The notes under the pieces are model-generated. The model made no database searches, was not told the origin of the DNA, and worked only from the letters and a program-made list of their open reading frames with translations. This document shows positions 37,501 through 47,971 of a DNA stretch of 64,000 nucleotides, piece after piece. How positions within the stretch are numbered: position 1 is the stretch's first letter; each line of letters starts with the position of its first letter. The translations under genes were made by a program, and so were the position numbers. The DNA comes from Opisthorchis felineus (taxonomy: Eukaryota > Platyhelminthes > Trematoda > Opisthorchiida > Opisthorchiidae), in the NCBI GenBank assembly GCA_004794785.1, contig SJOL01010112.1, positions 1 through 64,000 on the forward strand, given 5' to 3'.

Positions 37501-37784
37501 GACAGGACCATCACTGTTGTACTGGCAGCTGGAAATTTGTGTCAGTGTACCAGATTTACAAATTGCATTAGTTGAGTCGGCTTATCCTAGACAATCATTT
37601 GTGCAGTCGAACATATTTTTATGTAGTGATCGTGTGAGCGCCATCGAGGGGGATTGTTTTCTAAAGTTTGGTGAGATATCCAGACTCAGAGTGTGGATAC
37701 CGTCACCGTAATTTGTCCAAAGTCATCCTGTAAGACATTACAAGCTTCTTGTGTTCTTATCTTAAAAAAGCGCTGCACCATAAC

Positions 37785-37925
37785 CCTGAAGAAACCACAG
37801 AAAGTGTAAGGGTGATGGTGACGAACCGTCTGCAAGTCAAGTGCGACGCTCGGCGAACAAATCAACACCCTCCAGATCACCTACCAGTGAATGCATTCGA
37901 GCTACCAATACTCCAACACATTACT
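37785..37925 (+). mobile_element. Penelope-like element tail fragment
   Basis: TGATGGTGACGAACCGTCTG and GCTCGGCGAACAAATCAACA match the tails at 4275-4360, 29191-29230 and 58090-58200, followed by the shared CGAGCTACCAA. No coding part remains. Confidence 0.45.
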
Positions 37926-38280
37926 TTCTTTCATAGTCCCACATAAATTGTTCTGTGCTTCAAACTCTTGCTCAGAAATGAGTTGGTTTCTCCTGATGGC
38001 AAAACGATTCATTCATACTCTTCAAAGTTTTTTTCAGTGGTATTTCAAGCAAATTTCTGTATGCCACGTGACTCTGTCTTGAGCACTGATGACTCATTGT
38101 GTGAATTTCCACCTCGTTCGTTCCTATTGGATTCCAGCCTACGCAGATGTACGATTGTCAGTGTCCACCTGTCTACCCATCATCCTGTATGCTTGACGTT
38201 CGAAAAAACTGAATCCTATGTCTTTTAGAACTTTTGTTCTGCTGCTCATCATGATGACAAGGCTAAGTTTACCATATCAG

Positions 38281-38578
38281 TGTGGATAATCGATTCCTAT
38301 GAAATTCCTGTTCTAGCCGCTTACGAAGGGATTCGGAGTTTCGTTCAACTTGCAATGGATCATCACCCGTCCACCGTTTTATCGCTTACTTCGGATTCGA
38401 CTCCTCTGGGTTGTGCCTTATCAGCACAACGCCCCGCGCTCTACTTCTTCCCCGGTGGAGGAATAACTTCCCAGGCGAGTGCTTTATTCTCCATCCAAGG
38501 GTTTACAATGCTACTTGGAGGAGCGTTCACGTCGAATAAGCCACCCAATTGGTGGGCGATGATAAGGAATTTGCCAAA
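38281..38578 (+). CDS. MAP1-family protein exon (N-terminal domain, FPGG motif)
   Basis: Acceptor ACCATATCAG, donor CCAAA|GTGAGT. It enters in phase 1 and leaves in phase 2, matching both neighbours. The product contains YEGIRSFVQLAMDHH and then ALYFFPGGG, FSIQGFTMLLGGAF and NWWAMIRNLP. These align with the most conserved part of MAP1 proteins ('CCYIFPGG', 'FAVNGFNMLINGGS', 'FWKLIRHLD'). This is the strongest single piece of evidence for the family. The acceptor has a mediocre pyrimidine tract. Confidence 0.88.
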
Positions 38579-38699
38579 GTGAGTGGTAGTTATGAGTTGA
38601 ATCTATTATTGAATGGATGTCCATATTACTCTCGTTCAGGAGGTCCCCTTCCCATTCTGGTGCCAAAAATGATGTAGTTTCACACCAAAGTAAGAAGTA

Positions 38700-38800
38700 A
38701 ATCAGACCCACTGTCACCTGTCACCCAGCGTCCATCTTTGATCGCATTCGGACTTGAGTTCCGGTCATCTGACCTAAGAGAGTGGCACATTCCCCCTTGT
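38700..38800 (-). repeat. tRNA-like SINE fragment
   Basis: The minus strand reads GTCAGATGACCGGAACTCAA with further similarity to the tRNA-like fragment at 3300-3345. It is short and diverged. Confidence 0.35.
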
Positions 38801-39655
38801 CCTCCAGTGTACGTTGGAGGCTGACTGGAAGTGTCCGGCCTGAACAGACATGCATGTTTGGTACAGTGCTGTCCTTCTTATAGCGACTATTTCTTCATTA
38901 ACGGAGATTATTCTGAAAATTTGAAACTTTCATACAACTTTCATAGTGTTTTCAGAAATCACTGCCATCACCCTTATGATGACCTTTTCTTTTAACCCAA
39001 TTCGGACATATTTCACCCATAAAAACGTTTGTGATTTACCGGACCAAGTGATTTGTTTTCCGTTTATCACGTACAACACTCGTGTCCGTGATGGCTATTT
39101 AAAGTGACACCTTGCACAACGTCAAGACCTTTGAATTTAACGCGAAGCAGAAGGGAGAAGATCACTCCAGGGCTATCCAGGGGTGGTTTGCTGACTGTAT
39201 GTGGCCTGCCAGCTGTTAAAATAGTATACCGTCCATGGTGAGTTTCTTAAACAGAATTAATACCGCACGTTCGTGCAAACATCCGAGTGTAATGTTGCAG
39301 ACCTAACGATACCAAATGCTACGTATGTCTAACGCCGGAAAATGGGATTCGCTTGAGATGGACTGACGTTGCAGTTAGTTCGGCAGCTATAATAGCTTGT
39401 GACCTCAGATTGCTCAATGAGACTTTCGTTGCTCGTACTATACCGCCAAAAGAACCTGGCTCGTTTGTACGACTACCATGAGGCTCAGGGTCCGCAATGC
39501 CTAATTAACTGGCGGCATGCAACTTACATGCACGATCAACAGGCACCCATCCATTTTAATTTGAAAAAGTCATTGAGAATAAAAGCTGACTTCTATTAGG
39601 TATGCTGACGAGTACACATGTCTTTCCCGGAAATTTAACACCTTACTTGGTGCGC

Positions 39656-40105
39656 AGTGTTCGCCAATCCTTATCCGCCATGTTCAATTTTCCCGAAGCC
39701 GTTGTGTGCAAAGCGAGAACTCTTGCGTAGAAATGTTGCAATTCGCTGTATTTATGCGCAAACCTAAAACCATAATAGGCCTATTGGGATTTATTTTAAT
39801 CAATCTCCCTTCGTAATTTTTGGCGCGCAATCAATTTTAGATTTGCACTGGCATGACTCAGAAAGGTATGGGCTTGACTCCAGAGATGTTTGTGGAGAAA
39901 TTGGTGGCTGCCCGGTTTTCAGTTTTCACAGGATTTGAGGCGTTAAACGAATACATGAGGGATAACTATGTGTTACTTGTGCGTGCAGTGGACAAAAAAC
40001 GCTGTTTTGCTTTATGAGTGGCTTTACTGCACTTGGAAGCGACGTGGTGCTTGCCCCACGTCATTCCCAAGTACCGATTCATATTGCGTCATATCTTATA
40101 ACTGA
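39656..40105 (+). mobile_element. MULE-like transposon, 5' arm only
   Basis: The plus strand encodes MTQKGMGLTPEMFVEKLV, then EYMRDNYV and, after a frameshift, YEWLYCTWKRRGAC. It is homologous to the inverse complement of about 42660-43080, including roughly 180 bp upstream of the ATG. It is a 5' end fragment placed head-to-head with the longer minus-strand copy. A short CTGAGTA triplet repeat (about 40100-40125) follows the break. Whether it is a terminal inverted repeat or a second truncated copy is open. Confidence 0.65.
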
Positions 40106-40544
40106 GTACTGAGTACTGAGTAAGCTTGAACTGCATGAAGCCTCAGTACAAGACGAACAGACTAGAATCCAAATAGTTTTTCACTGCTTCAGTATCAAAA
40201 GTGAAGCTAGAAATGAATGAATCTATTTCCTAGCTACAATAGAGATAACCGCTTACTTCGTCATATCAGTGGTGTACCTACGATGAAGGCAGTTGCTGCA
40301 ATTGATCTGGCAGCTATCTGCTAGTCCTCCTGGTATGGTTGAACCTAATGCAACGGCGTTCCGATCAGTGTAGCCTGTAGGGTCATGGCGGCGCACAAAC
40401 CCGACTACCATTCAAAGGTCGCAGCAAAAGTCGGGTAGGTTGCTCCAACAAGGGCTGGAAAGCGTTTTTATTTGCATGCTTCAGATGAAGTCATCTTCGC
40501 CTCTAGCCTCTAACTGGCGCTCCAACGCAATGGTGCTGACATTA

Positions 40545-43080
40545 TACAATAAATTCACGGCTTTCAGTTTGCAAAAATTGTGGAAACACGGATTTCTGGG
40601 ACACACTGTGCTGGGCTTCTGTGCTTCCGTCCAAGTCGACATCATAGTGGGGCTTCTTTGCAGACCATTTGGCAACCACACCTGTGCGCTTCCTGGAGGA
40701 GCGTGGGGCTAGAGCACAGCAATAATGAGTCACATGTGTACTCAATTTTGGAACAGATCCTCACCGCAGATTGTCACTGCATAGCGAGTAAGTTTCATAA
40801 GCACAACAGTCGATGTGACAGGATAAGCGATCCTCGGACACCACCGGTCAGCGCGACAAGGCGAGAGGTCACAAAGCACACAAAACCAATTTCTATGTCC
40901 TGAGACGGCCATCTGGGTTGAGACCCACTATCCTCGATCACCGAAGACAGGTCGTCCGTCACGGACGTTGAGTATCGCCGCAGCAGGATATGTTCCTGGA
41001 CAATCAGCTGCCTAATGGCATTTGTGACTTTTCGCGGCTCCAGCAGCTGCAGTTTGTGCGCCACCCGGTTAAGTTTTTTCTTCAGGCCATCGAAAAGTGA
41101 TGGGTATGATTTGGAAACATCTGTAAGGGGTGTCCCTAGCCTCGGTAATCAATAATCAGATAACCACCTTTGGTGGATGAGGAAGCAACCCATGAAAACG
41201 TCTGTTAATAATGTTTCTTACTGCTTGGAACGGACTGGCCCCTGAATACCGAGAGCAAGTGTATGCAAGGTACCCACATCGCCTGGTGAAAGGGCACGCG
41301 CACTAAGCAGCACAGGTGTCAACCATCTGGAAGCACTTTCAGGTTTGCACCAGAAACTATAATTCAGTTAACGTAGATTTACCTCACCCTATGTTATTTC
41401 TAATACGGGGATAGTGGCCTCAAGTGCCTCAAAACGAGGGAAGGTGCATAGGTAGTAATTCGGTAAACCACGTTTAGAAAGCAACCGTCACCCTCCAGGA
41501 TTTCCCTTCGGTCAAAATGGTATGACGTATGCATCCCATAATCTCGCATGAGCCACAGCGTGCCGGGACATCTTCTGTATGGCGTGTTCGAGACTGTCTG
41601 AGTGGTGCACCCGCCTTTTCAAGCGACCGTGGATGTTCTCCAGACGACTGTTAATCACATTGCCAAAGTGAACCATCCCGGATTTTGCGTGTACCGCCCA
41701 CTTGCGGGTGATACACAGTCAGTGGGCTGAGAGGCACAATACGAATCGTGAGTCCATACGGCACAGGATTTGCGGGTTGTGGCGGAATCTGTTTACTGGT
41801 AACGTGATAAAAAGAAAACATTGTCCAGATGAGGCATACGGTGGAATGTGTCGGCTGTTGGCGTAGAATGTCCATAACCGAAAATACACGAATGTTATGT
41901 GATACGTACGTGCTTCCTCATAGCTTTGCGAATATGGGAATGGTACAGCATGATACCACAGCCGAACCCGACCCTAGCCGTCCTCATTTGTGCCGCTACT
42001 CTGCCCATAACGGGCGTCTTCACTTGATACTGTTCGCCCATCATATCCCTGAACAAGGTAAACAGCTTGCGCATAGGATTAAACTGCTCGCTTTTCACAA
42101 AGACATACCCGGTGCCAAAAGTCGCCTGATGCCCATGCCATCTGTGATCAGGAAGGTGTAGAGCTTGTATCTACGAGCCATACATTAACTGCTTTGAAAA
42201 GACTCTCTCAAATCGGTTCGTTGCGTGCGTCTGACGAAGCATATTTGAGTGTAGTGCTCTTCCCCGACTGCAACACGAGCATCCGTCCGGACTAGCGACG
42301 CCTCGCCAGGACCGAAAACAACATCTGCCATAATAAACCCAAACTATCCGACACTCACTCAACAGAACCGGTCGACACTTCCGGCAGCAGCTGTAGATTT
42401 CCTGAGTGGTAAGAACCTTGCAGAATTCATCGGCCACAAACTGCCGCACTTCATACGACGGTGTTCCATATTTCATCAAGACCCTGCAGGTGCCCAACTC
42501 TTCTTCGACAAGCCGTCGGTTTACAGGTTGTCGGTCGTACAAGATGGTGGACAAAACCGGACTGGGCAACCGGTGCTTCGTGTACTGTTTTTTTTAATAT
42601 TAAGAAATACGCTCAACTTGTTAGCTTCTTCTCAGTCCTCGATTTTCACTCTGTTTGTAGGGTTACGTGCTGCATTTGTACGACAGCCCCTCATAACGCA
42701 AAACAGCGTTGGTACATTTTTTGTCCGCTGCGTACACAACTACCACATAGTTATCCTTCAGGTATTCGTTTAACGCATTCTCAAATGCTGTGAAGGATAA
42801 AAACCAGCTAGCCACCAATTTCTCAGCAAACATATCTGAAGTCAAACCCACACCTTGCTGAGCCATGCCAGTGCAATTGTAAAATTGAATGCGCGCGTCA
42901 AAAACTACGAGGGAAGACTAATTAAGACAAATTTCAACAAAAGCCAGACAGATTACAATGCTTTTTGATGTGAGCATACGTACAGCAAATTGCAACATTT
43001 TGCCACAAACGTTTTCCTTCTACGCATAACGGTTTCGGAGAAAACTGCATATACCGGCTGAGGATCGGGCATCAGTGTTT
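40545..43080 (-). pseudogene. decayed MULE/SWIM-type transposase element
   Basis: Minus-strand pieces appear in order. The N-terminus MAQQGVGLTSDMFAEKLV (42866 down) is followed by YGTPSYEVRQFVADEFCKVL and EIYSCCRKCRP near 42400-42480, then a catalytic-core-like stretch MRKLFTLFRDMMGEQY and VMGRVAAQMRTARVGF (41895-42075). Next come RLENIHGRLKRRVHHSDSLE (about 41590-41660), a SWIM zinc-finger relic ending PCIHLLSVFRGQS (about 41230-41290), and HKLQLLEPRKVTNAI (41060). The order matches MULE transposases with a C-terminal SWIM finger. Frameshifts and stops separate the pieces, and VMGR probably replaces a catalytic-Asp VMDK, so it is dead. Confidence 0.7.
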
Positions 43081-43204
43081 ACACAAGTTCTTAACTGCCT
43101 ACAATCACATCTATTTAGTTATATTTAAAGGCCTGAATTGGGAAAGAGAAAAAGGTGAACGATGGACGGACCTGGTACCAGCCTGTTAAAAGCATTTCTT
43201 GTGT

Positions 43205-44640
43205 CTGCTCCCCCAAGCTCTCAATCAGACGATCTGGAAAGAAACGGGCTGCACGAACACCACTGACATCCAGTAGTCGCTACTTCTTTCATTGTCTCCA
43301 GCCAAGGTGATAACAGGGGCTCAGGGAGACTATTCTTGGCCGCACTAACAACATACAAACTCTCCAGAATCTCCTTCACCCTTCTATCAAATCGCACGTT
43401 CTCCACCCTGCAGACTGAGCTATTCTGAAGGAGGCACGGAGAACAACACTAGTCTCAGTAGAGGATATTTCGACTTGCAGGCCGAGCCGCCGCGGTTGGT
43501 GGGGCTGCATGTTTCCTGCAACTAAAGTACCTGTTGCACAACCAACTACCCGTTTTCCAATTACCTCGTTACAAATTCGTTCATGCTTTCCGACGCAAGC
43601 AGCAATTCCGAGACATCAATGGTTATACTTGGACTCGTCTTTAAAGGTGAGGACGATGTTGTCTGCGTACCCCATATCGGCAAGGTCCTCACCAGCAGAG
43701 ATTTGAACACCGGGGTTTTGAAGACCTTCCAGCGTTCGCCTCATTATTTCAACAAGAGTGGACTTCCTTTTCGGGCGTCACTTTTTGTATGGGAGCTTTT
43801 GGAGAACTCACCGTACACTTTCACACACCCAGAGGTATGTGAATATAGGGATCGGATCATGTTCACAAACTTCTGGGGCAAGTGTAGTCAACAGCATTGA
43901 CCGGTCGACAGATTCGAACGCACCCTTGAAGTCAAGGTATACCAAGATTGTGGGCCGTCTATACATATGGCGTTGCTGCAGAACCTGACAGAGTGTGAGG
44001 ATGTGGTCGACTCAGCCTCTGTCTGGTTGAAATCCTGCTTGATGCTCACGGATCAAGTTTTCACGTGCCACCCTAAAACGACAAAGAAGCAGTGGCGTCA
44101 GAAGCCATGTCACAACGGGAGTTAAACTGACACCCCCTGTGGTTACTGCATTCACTTCGAGAACCCTTTTAAAGATGGGCACTATTATCGACTCATCCAA
44201 GTTATCTGGGACAGTCTCCTTTTCCCCAAATGCAGGCAAACAGATCAGACAAGCGCTGACTGAGAACTTCACCCCCATCTTCGAACAATGCTGGTAGGAG
44301 GTCATTCGCACCAGAAGCTGGGTGACGCTTGAGAAAACACATGTGATCACAAACCTTCGAGGCCGTAGGGGGTTCCCATAGCTGCCCAAAGGTTAGCTGA
44401 ACGGTGGCCCGATTATTACAGGAACTGTGACTCCCGATCCATCACTAGAAACTCAGACTTCAATGACGTCATACAATGAGCAAGGTATCCACTTGTCAAC
44501 CGTTCTTCATTCACGAATCGCCACTACCCCTGTTTTTCACTCATTTCCTTCGATCTCTCAAAGGCTTGCTTAAGCTTTCAGTGGTGCAGATTGGCAAAGT
44601 CTCGTAGGGGAAGTTCTGGGGGATCTTAACCAATGTAGCT
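43205..44640 (-). pseudogene. non-LTR reverse transcriptase relic, minus-strand copy
   Basis: On the minus strand: DNLDESIIVPIFK and ARENLIREHQAGFQPDRG (44389-44012), motif A as YLDFKGAFESVDR (about 43900-43950), motif C as GYADNIVL (about 43640-43670; canonical YADD, so the second Asp is Asn), and the element's C-terminus PWLETMKEVATTGCQWCSC (about 43210-43310). The stretch between motif C and the C-terminus (some 200 codons in the sister copy) is missing. It resembles RTE/CR1-type elements of flukes. Stops and shifts show it is inactive. Confidence 0.8.
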
Positions 44641-44744
44641 GTACATTTTACTTGCGCAGGATGGGTATGTCCACCTTGATTACTAACCATCATTCCGAAA
44701 ACGGCCGTTACCACCTGCCTCCATCAGACTTCACTAAATACCAG

Positions 44745-45655
44745 CCAACTGCCTCGTGGCAGTCATCTTTCAACATGTGACAGACGCAAGCACAAAGCGG
44801 TGTCTGGAACATGCAGATAACATCGTTCTCGTCTTCGAAGAGGAGGAGAAGGCGCAGGTGTTTTTAGATGAACTAACTAAATTCAGTCCATCCTTTGGTA
44901 TGCACTTTGCCCCCACAAAGTGTAAGGTAATGCTCGTGGCATGCAGTCACTAAACGCGCCACTTACAATCCAGGAAGAGCACTCGAAGTTGTGGTGCGTT
45001 TTACGTATCTTGGAAGTTTTATCAGTCCCGATCGTAGTGTGACAGATGAAGTTAATGCACAAATCCGCAAGGTTCTGGTCACGTTTACTAATTTGAGACA
45101 CCTATGGCGTCAAAGTGGTATATCCTTGAATCTCAAGGTACGCGTGTATCAGGCTACAGTGCGGGATGTTTTGCTGTATGGTTGTGAGACTTGGCCTGTT
45201 CAAGCAGCGGAACTGAGACGTCTTCAGGTGTTTGACAATCGTTGTGTCAGGACCATAACTTGTGTGGGTTGGTGTCGGAGAATCCTCAACGAGGCAATTA
45301 GAAAGCGAGTTTTCGGTTGTGCGACGAGGACTTCCATTGAGGAATGTGTCCAGCACCAGAAGCTGTGTTGGTTAGGCTATGTACTGCGCATGCCGAACCA
45401 CCGTTTGCCGAAGAGAGTGTTGTTTTTCATGCCCAATTCAGGTTGGTGGAAAAGAGAGGTGGCCAACTCTTGACTTGGCAGGGGGGTATGAGGAGATTAC
45501 GGAACGTTTGGATACTGTCGGTGCTACCCGCCTTCCAGGATGGGGACGACGAGATCCCCACTGCGCCTGGTTGGAGACGCTGCAAGATATAGCTGCCAAC
45601 CGATGTCAGTGGCGATCTTGTCGTCAGTTTCTATCCATATCGCTTGACTGAGTGT
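44745..45655 (+). pseudogene. non-LTR reverse transcriptase relic, plus-strand copy
   Basis: This copy begins near motif C (HADNIVLVFEEEEKAQVF; the Tyr and second Asp are lost) and continues through FGMHFAPTKCKVMLV, FTYLGSFISPDRSVTDEVNA, VRVYQATVRDVLLYGCETW, EECVQHQKLCWLGYVLRMP and WLETLQDIAANRCQWRSC to a stop at about 45651. At least two frameshifts occur (after 44950 and near 45440). The thumb and C-terminal part are typical of fluke RTE/CR1-like endonuclease-reverse transcriptases. The 5' half is missing. A 3' stretch rich in GATGAT (about 45806-45836) may be the element's tail. Confidence 0.85.
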
Positions 45656-46193
45656 CTGAAGGTGAATGCATCTCGGAATGATTGAAGTAATCTACCACTA
45701 ATTCTCTTCCCCATCCACCTTTATTCTTTTCTTCACAATAAGCCCTTCAAATAAATCATGGTTGTGCGGCACCGAAGCATCAATGTTGAACACTGATGTC
45801 ATCCAGTCGATGACGATGATGATGGTGATTTTGATGGACGTAGTGAGTAACACTGGAGCTCACTATCCTTCATATAAGACCGCTTTTTTCATTTATTCGA
45901 CATGTTGGAGAAGTATTGGATGGACGGAGCAAGTCACCCAAACTGACTGACCATAAGCTTGGAGTCATGACCGTTGCAACTGTCTAGACTTCTGATACTT
46001 GACTGTCATATATTCCCCGTTTCATGGTATCCGGACGCCGGATTGTTTTCTCTCTGATAGTCAAAATCTATCTGTCTTCTCGTTTCTGGATTACTTGGTG
46101 ACTTAAAACTCAGGTTACCTTCATTATGGATTAACTACACTTGATTGGTACATTTTGTTCACTAAACTACGTTTTCTTATTTCTATTCCACAG

Positions 46194-46712
46194 GTTGGAT
46201 GCTGTTGTACTACCTGATTGGTCTGCGTCAAACCTGTTAACCTATCAATTTCTACTTGATGTGCTGAAAAGTGGAACTCCTGAGAGCAATGTTTTGGGTG
46301 CGATTCTTCTCCCGCCGCCTTACACTCCATCATCACCAGATGAACTTACAAACGAATTCACTTTGTCTCAGCCTACTTCCGCTTCCGTTGCCCATGAGTC
46401 CACTTGGGCACCGAACAATCTGGCGACGGAAAATCTGCCTCCGCCTCTTGTCCTGTACGCGAAGTTTGGTTGGGGAGAATTGAAACTCCAACCGCTTGCG
46501 CAGCGTGCTGGTTTGGTGGTTTTGTGGAGTTCACGACTGGATCAGCCTGCCAACAATAGCAATCCGCCACTGCGTATTCTTCTGCCGACAACACAATTGT
46601 CTGGTGCCAGTCCAGTCCAAGGACTTGGTCGATTGATCAAGTCACTCGCAACTGTCCCACAACTGGAAGATAAGTCAATCACCATGAAAAGTTCTGCAAA
46701 ACCTCTAAGCAC
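46194..46712 (+). CDS. MAP1-family protein exon (end of N-terminal domain)
   Basis: Acceptor TTCTATTCCACAG, donor AGCAC|GTGAGT. Joined to 38578 it reads IRNLPKLDAVVLPDW, matching MAP1 'IRHLDRVDAVLLTH'. Later come PLVLYAKFGWGELKLQPL and GLVVLWSSRLD, then PPLRILLPTTQL and GLGRLIKSL, matching MAP1 'VLFEKMGVGRLDMYVL', 'LLVWHP', 'VRVLFPG' and 'LDGLVRLQHL'. The His/Asp residues of active metallo-beta-lactamases are absent, as expected for this non-enzymatic family. A Pro/Ser-rich insert (46315-46430) separates the two blocks. Confidence 0.88.
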
Positions 46713-47971
46713 GTGAGTGGCTGGTTTAGTTCTCATGGTCTAATGTTCACCGATTTGTGCGATCACCAGGAAATTTATCACCTGAGGGTGTCCGCGCTTT
46801 TGTCACTTCAAGATAACTGCTCCAACTGGAGGAGCTATTTTCTGTAAAGTCGGATAATTATATCATGGACTGGTCTAGCTAATTCGGCTCTTCGTTTGTC
46901 ACGTTTGTATTGCTGTCAGAAGCTTCTAATAGTTGTCAGGTAATTACTTCCTTATTTTGCTTTACATGTGATGGCTTTGTTCGATTTGTGGATCGCCCAA
47001 CAACCCAAGGGTTGCGTACGAGTTGCGTACAAGCTGGATTGGATCCCAAAAGACTCTTTGCTTACCGCAGGCTTAATAGAAGTACCATAAGACACATTTC
47101 CGCTGTGCTAGTCAGTGTCAACTGCACACAAAATTACGATTAGAATGTTTACCCAAGCCGGAACATATGAAATGGATCGCCCGTCTTCCACAATCATATT
47201 GAAATCGATCGCTCTAGCTTCAATGATCCGTCTACTGGTCTCCGCCTAGTGTTCGTGCTCATATAGACTGTTTTCGAAAAAACTCTAGGAAGGCGGCGGG
47301 ATATTCGAACGGCTGCCTTACAGTGCTGGCTTAAGCAGTTCGTGTTTATACACGCTAGAACGTAACTCATGTGGGAGTATCGTTCACTCTAGTAGGGGTG
47401 TTATATCGTTCACATCCGCCTTATTAGTGTATTTCTTCGTTCCTGACATTGAAAGTATAGTGTGTATAGCTTGTGTATAAGCTCTGGTTCGCACTGCTTT
47501 TTGTCTTACGCTCAGTTTCCGATAAACGAGACCTTTTTCAGAAGCCTATGAACAGGCTGCTATCCTTCGCCATACGTTTTCTTTCATGCTGACCTCGATT
47601 TGAACATGCTCAAGTGAATGGTGTTCACTTGAAACAATGGAAAACCACCAACGTGGTGTGTCGGTTACGGCTGGAGTTCATCTCATCATGTGCTGAGATT
47701 AGGTAACTGTCTAGTCAGTACTAATTGTACATGTAAATTCGTATATACTGAGATTGAATGCAGGGCAGATACTGACTGCCATCAATGGTCACGGCATTCG
47801 TATCATATTAGAAATAAATGCCAGAGAGCAACGAAAATTTCCTATAAGAGATCAGACTCCTCTCATTTGCGTCCCAGTTAGTAGAGTTTCAAATCGACGA
47901 CAATCGTGCAAGAACAGACGTTTTGCGCCGAAGCTTGTTTTCAGTTTTTGCACTTTTCATCTCCGTTTTAG
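46713..47971 (+). other. intron of the MAP1-family gene
   Basis: A 1.26-kb intron with no recognisable element. The open frame of the next exon extends back to 47754, but the acceptor CTCCGTTTTAG at 47971 and the phase place the exon start at 47972. Confidence 0.7.

Larger units (their letters stand above)
28464..38280 (+). other. 9.8-kb intron of the MAP1-family gene
   Basis: It holds the family-2 SINEs, a nested Penelope-like insert, a CA microsatellite and a Penelope-like tail. From about 29600 to 37780 there is otherwise only unrecognised sequence. The longest frame, 148 codons at 34130-34576, runs into the CA repeat and has no domain. Confidence 0.6.

Noticed and set aside
43583..43900. 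Plus-strand 105-codon frame
   Set aside because: It is antisense to the minus-strand reverse transcriptase relic containing motifs A and C.
47754..47971. Start of the giant exon at the upstream ATG (47754)
   Set aside because: An acceptor at 47971 (CTCCGTTTTAG) fits the phase of the exon ending at 46712, and the upstream peptide does not resemble the family.
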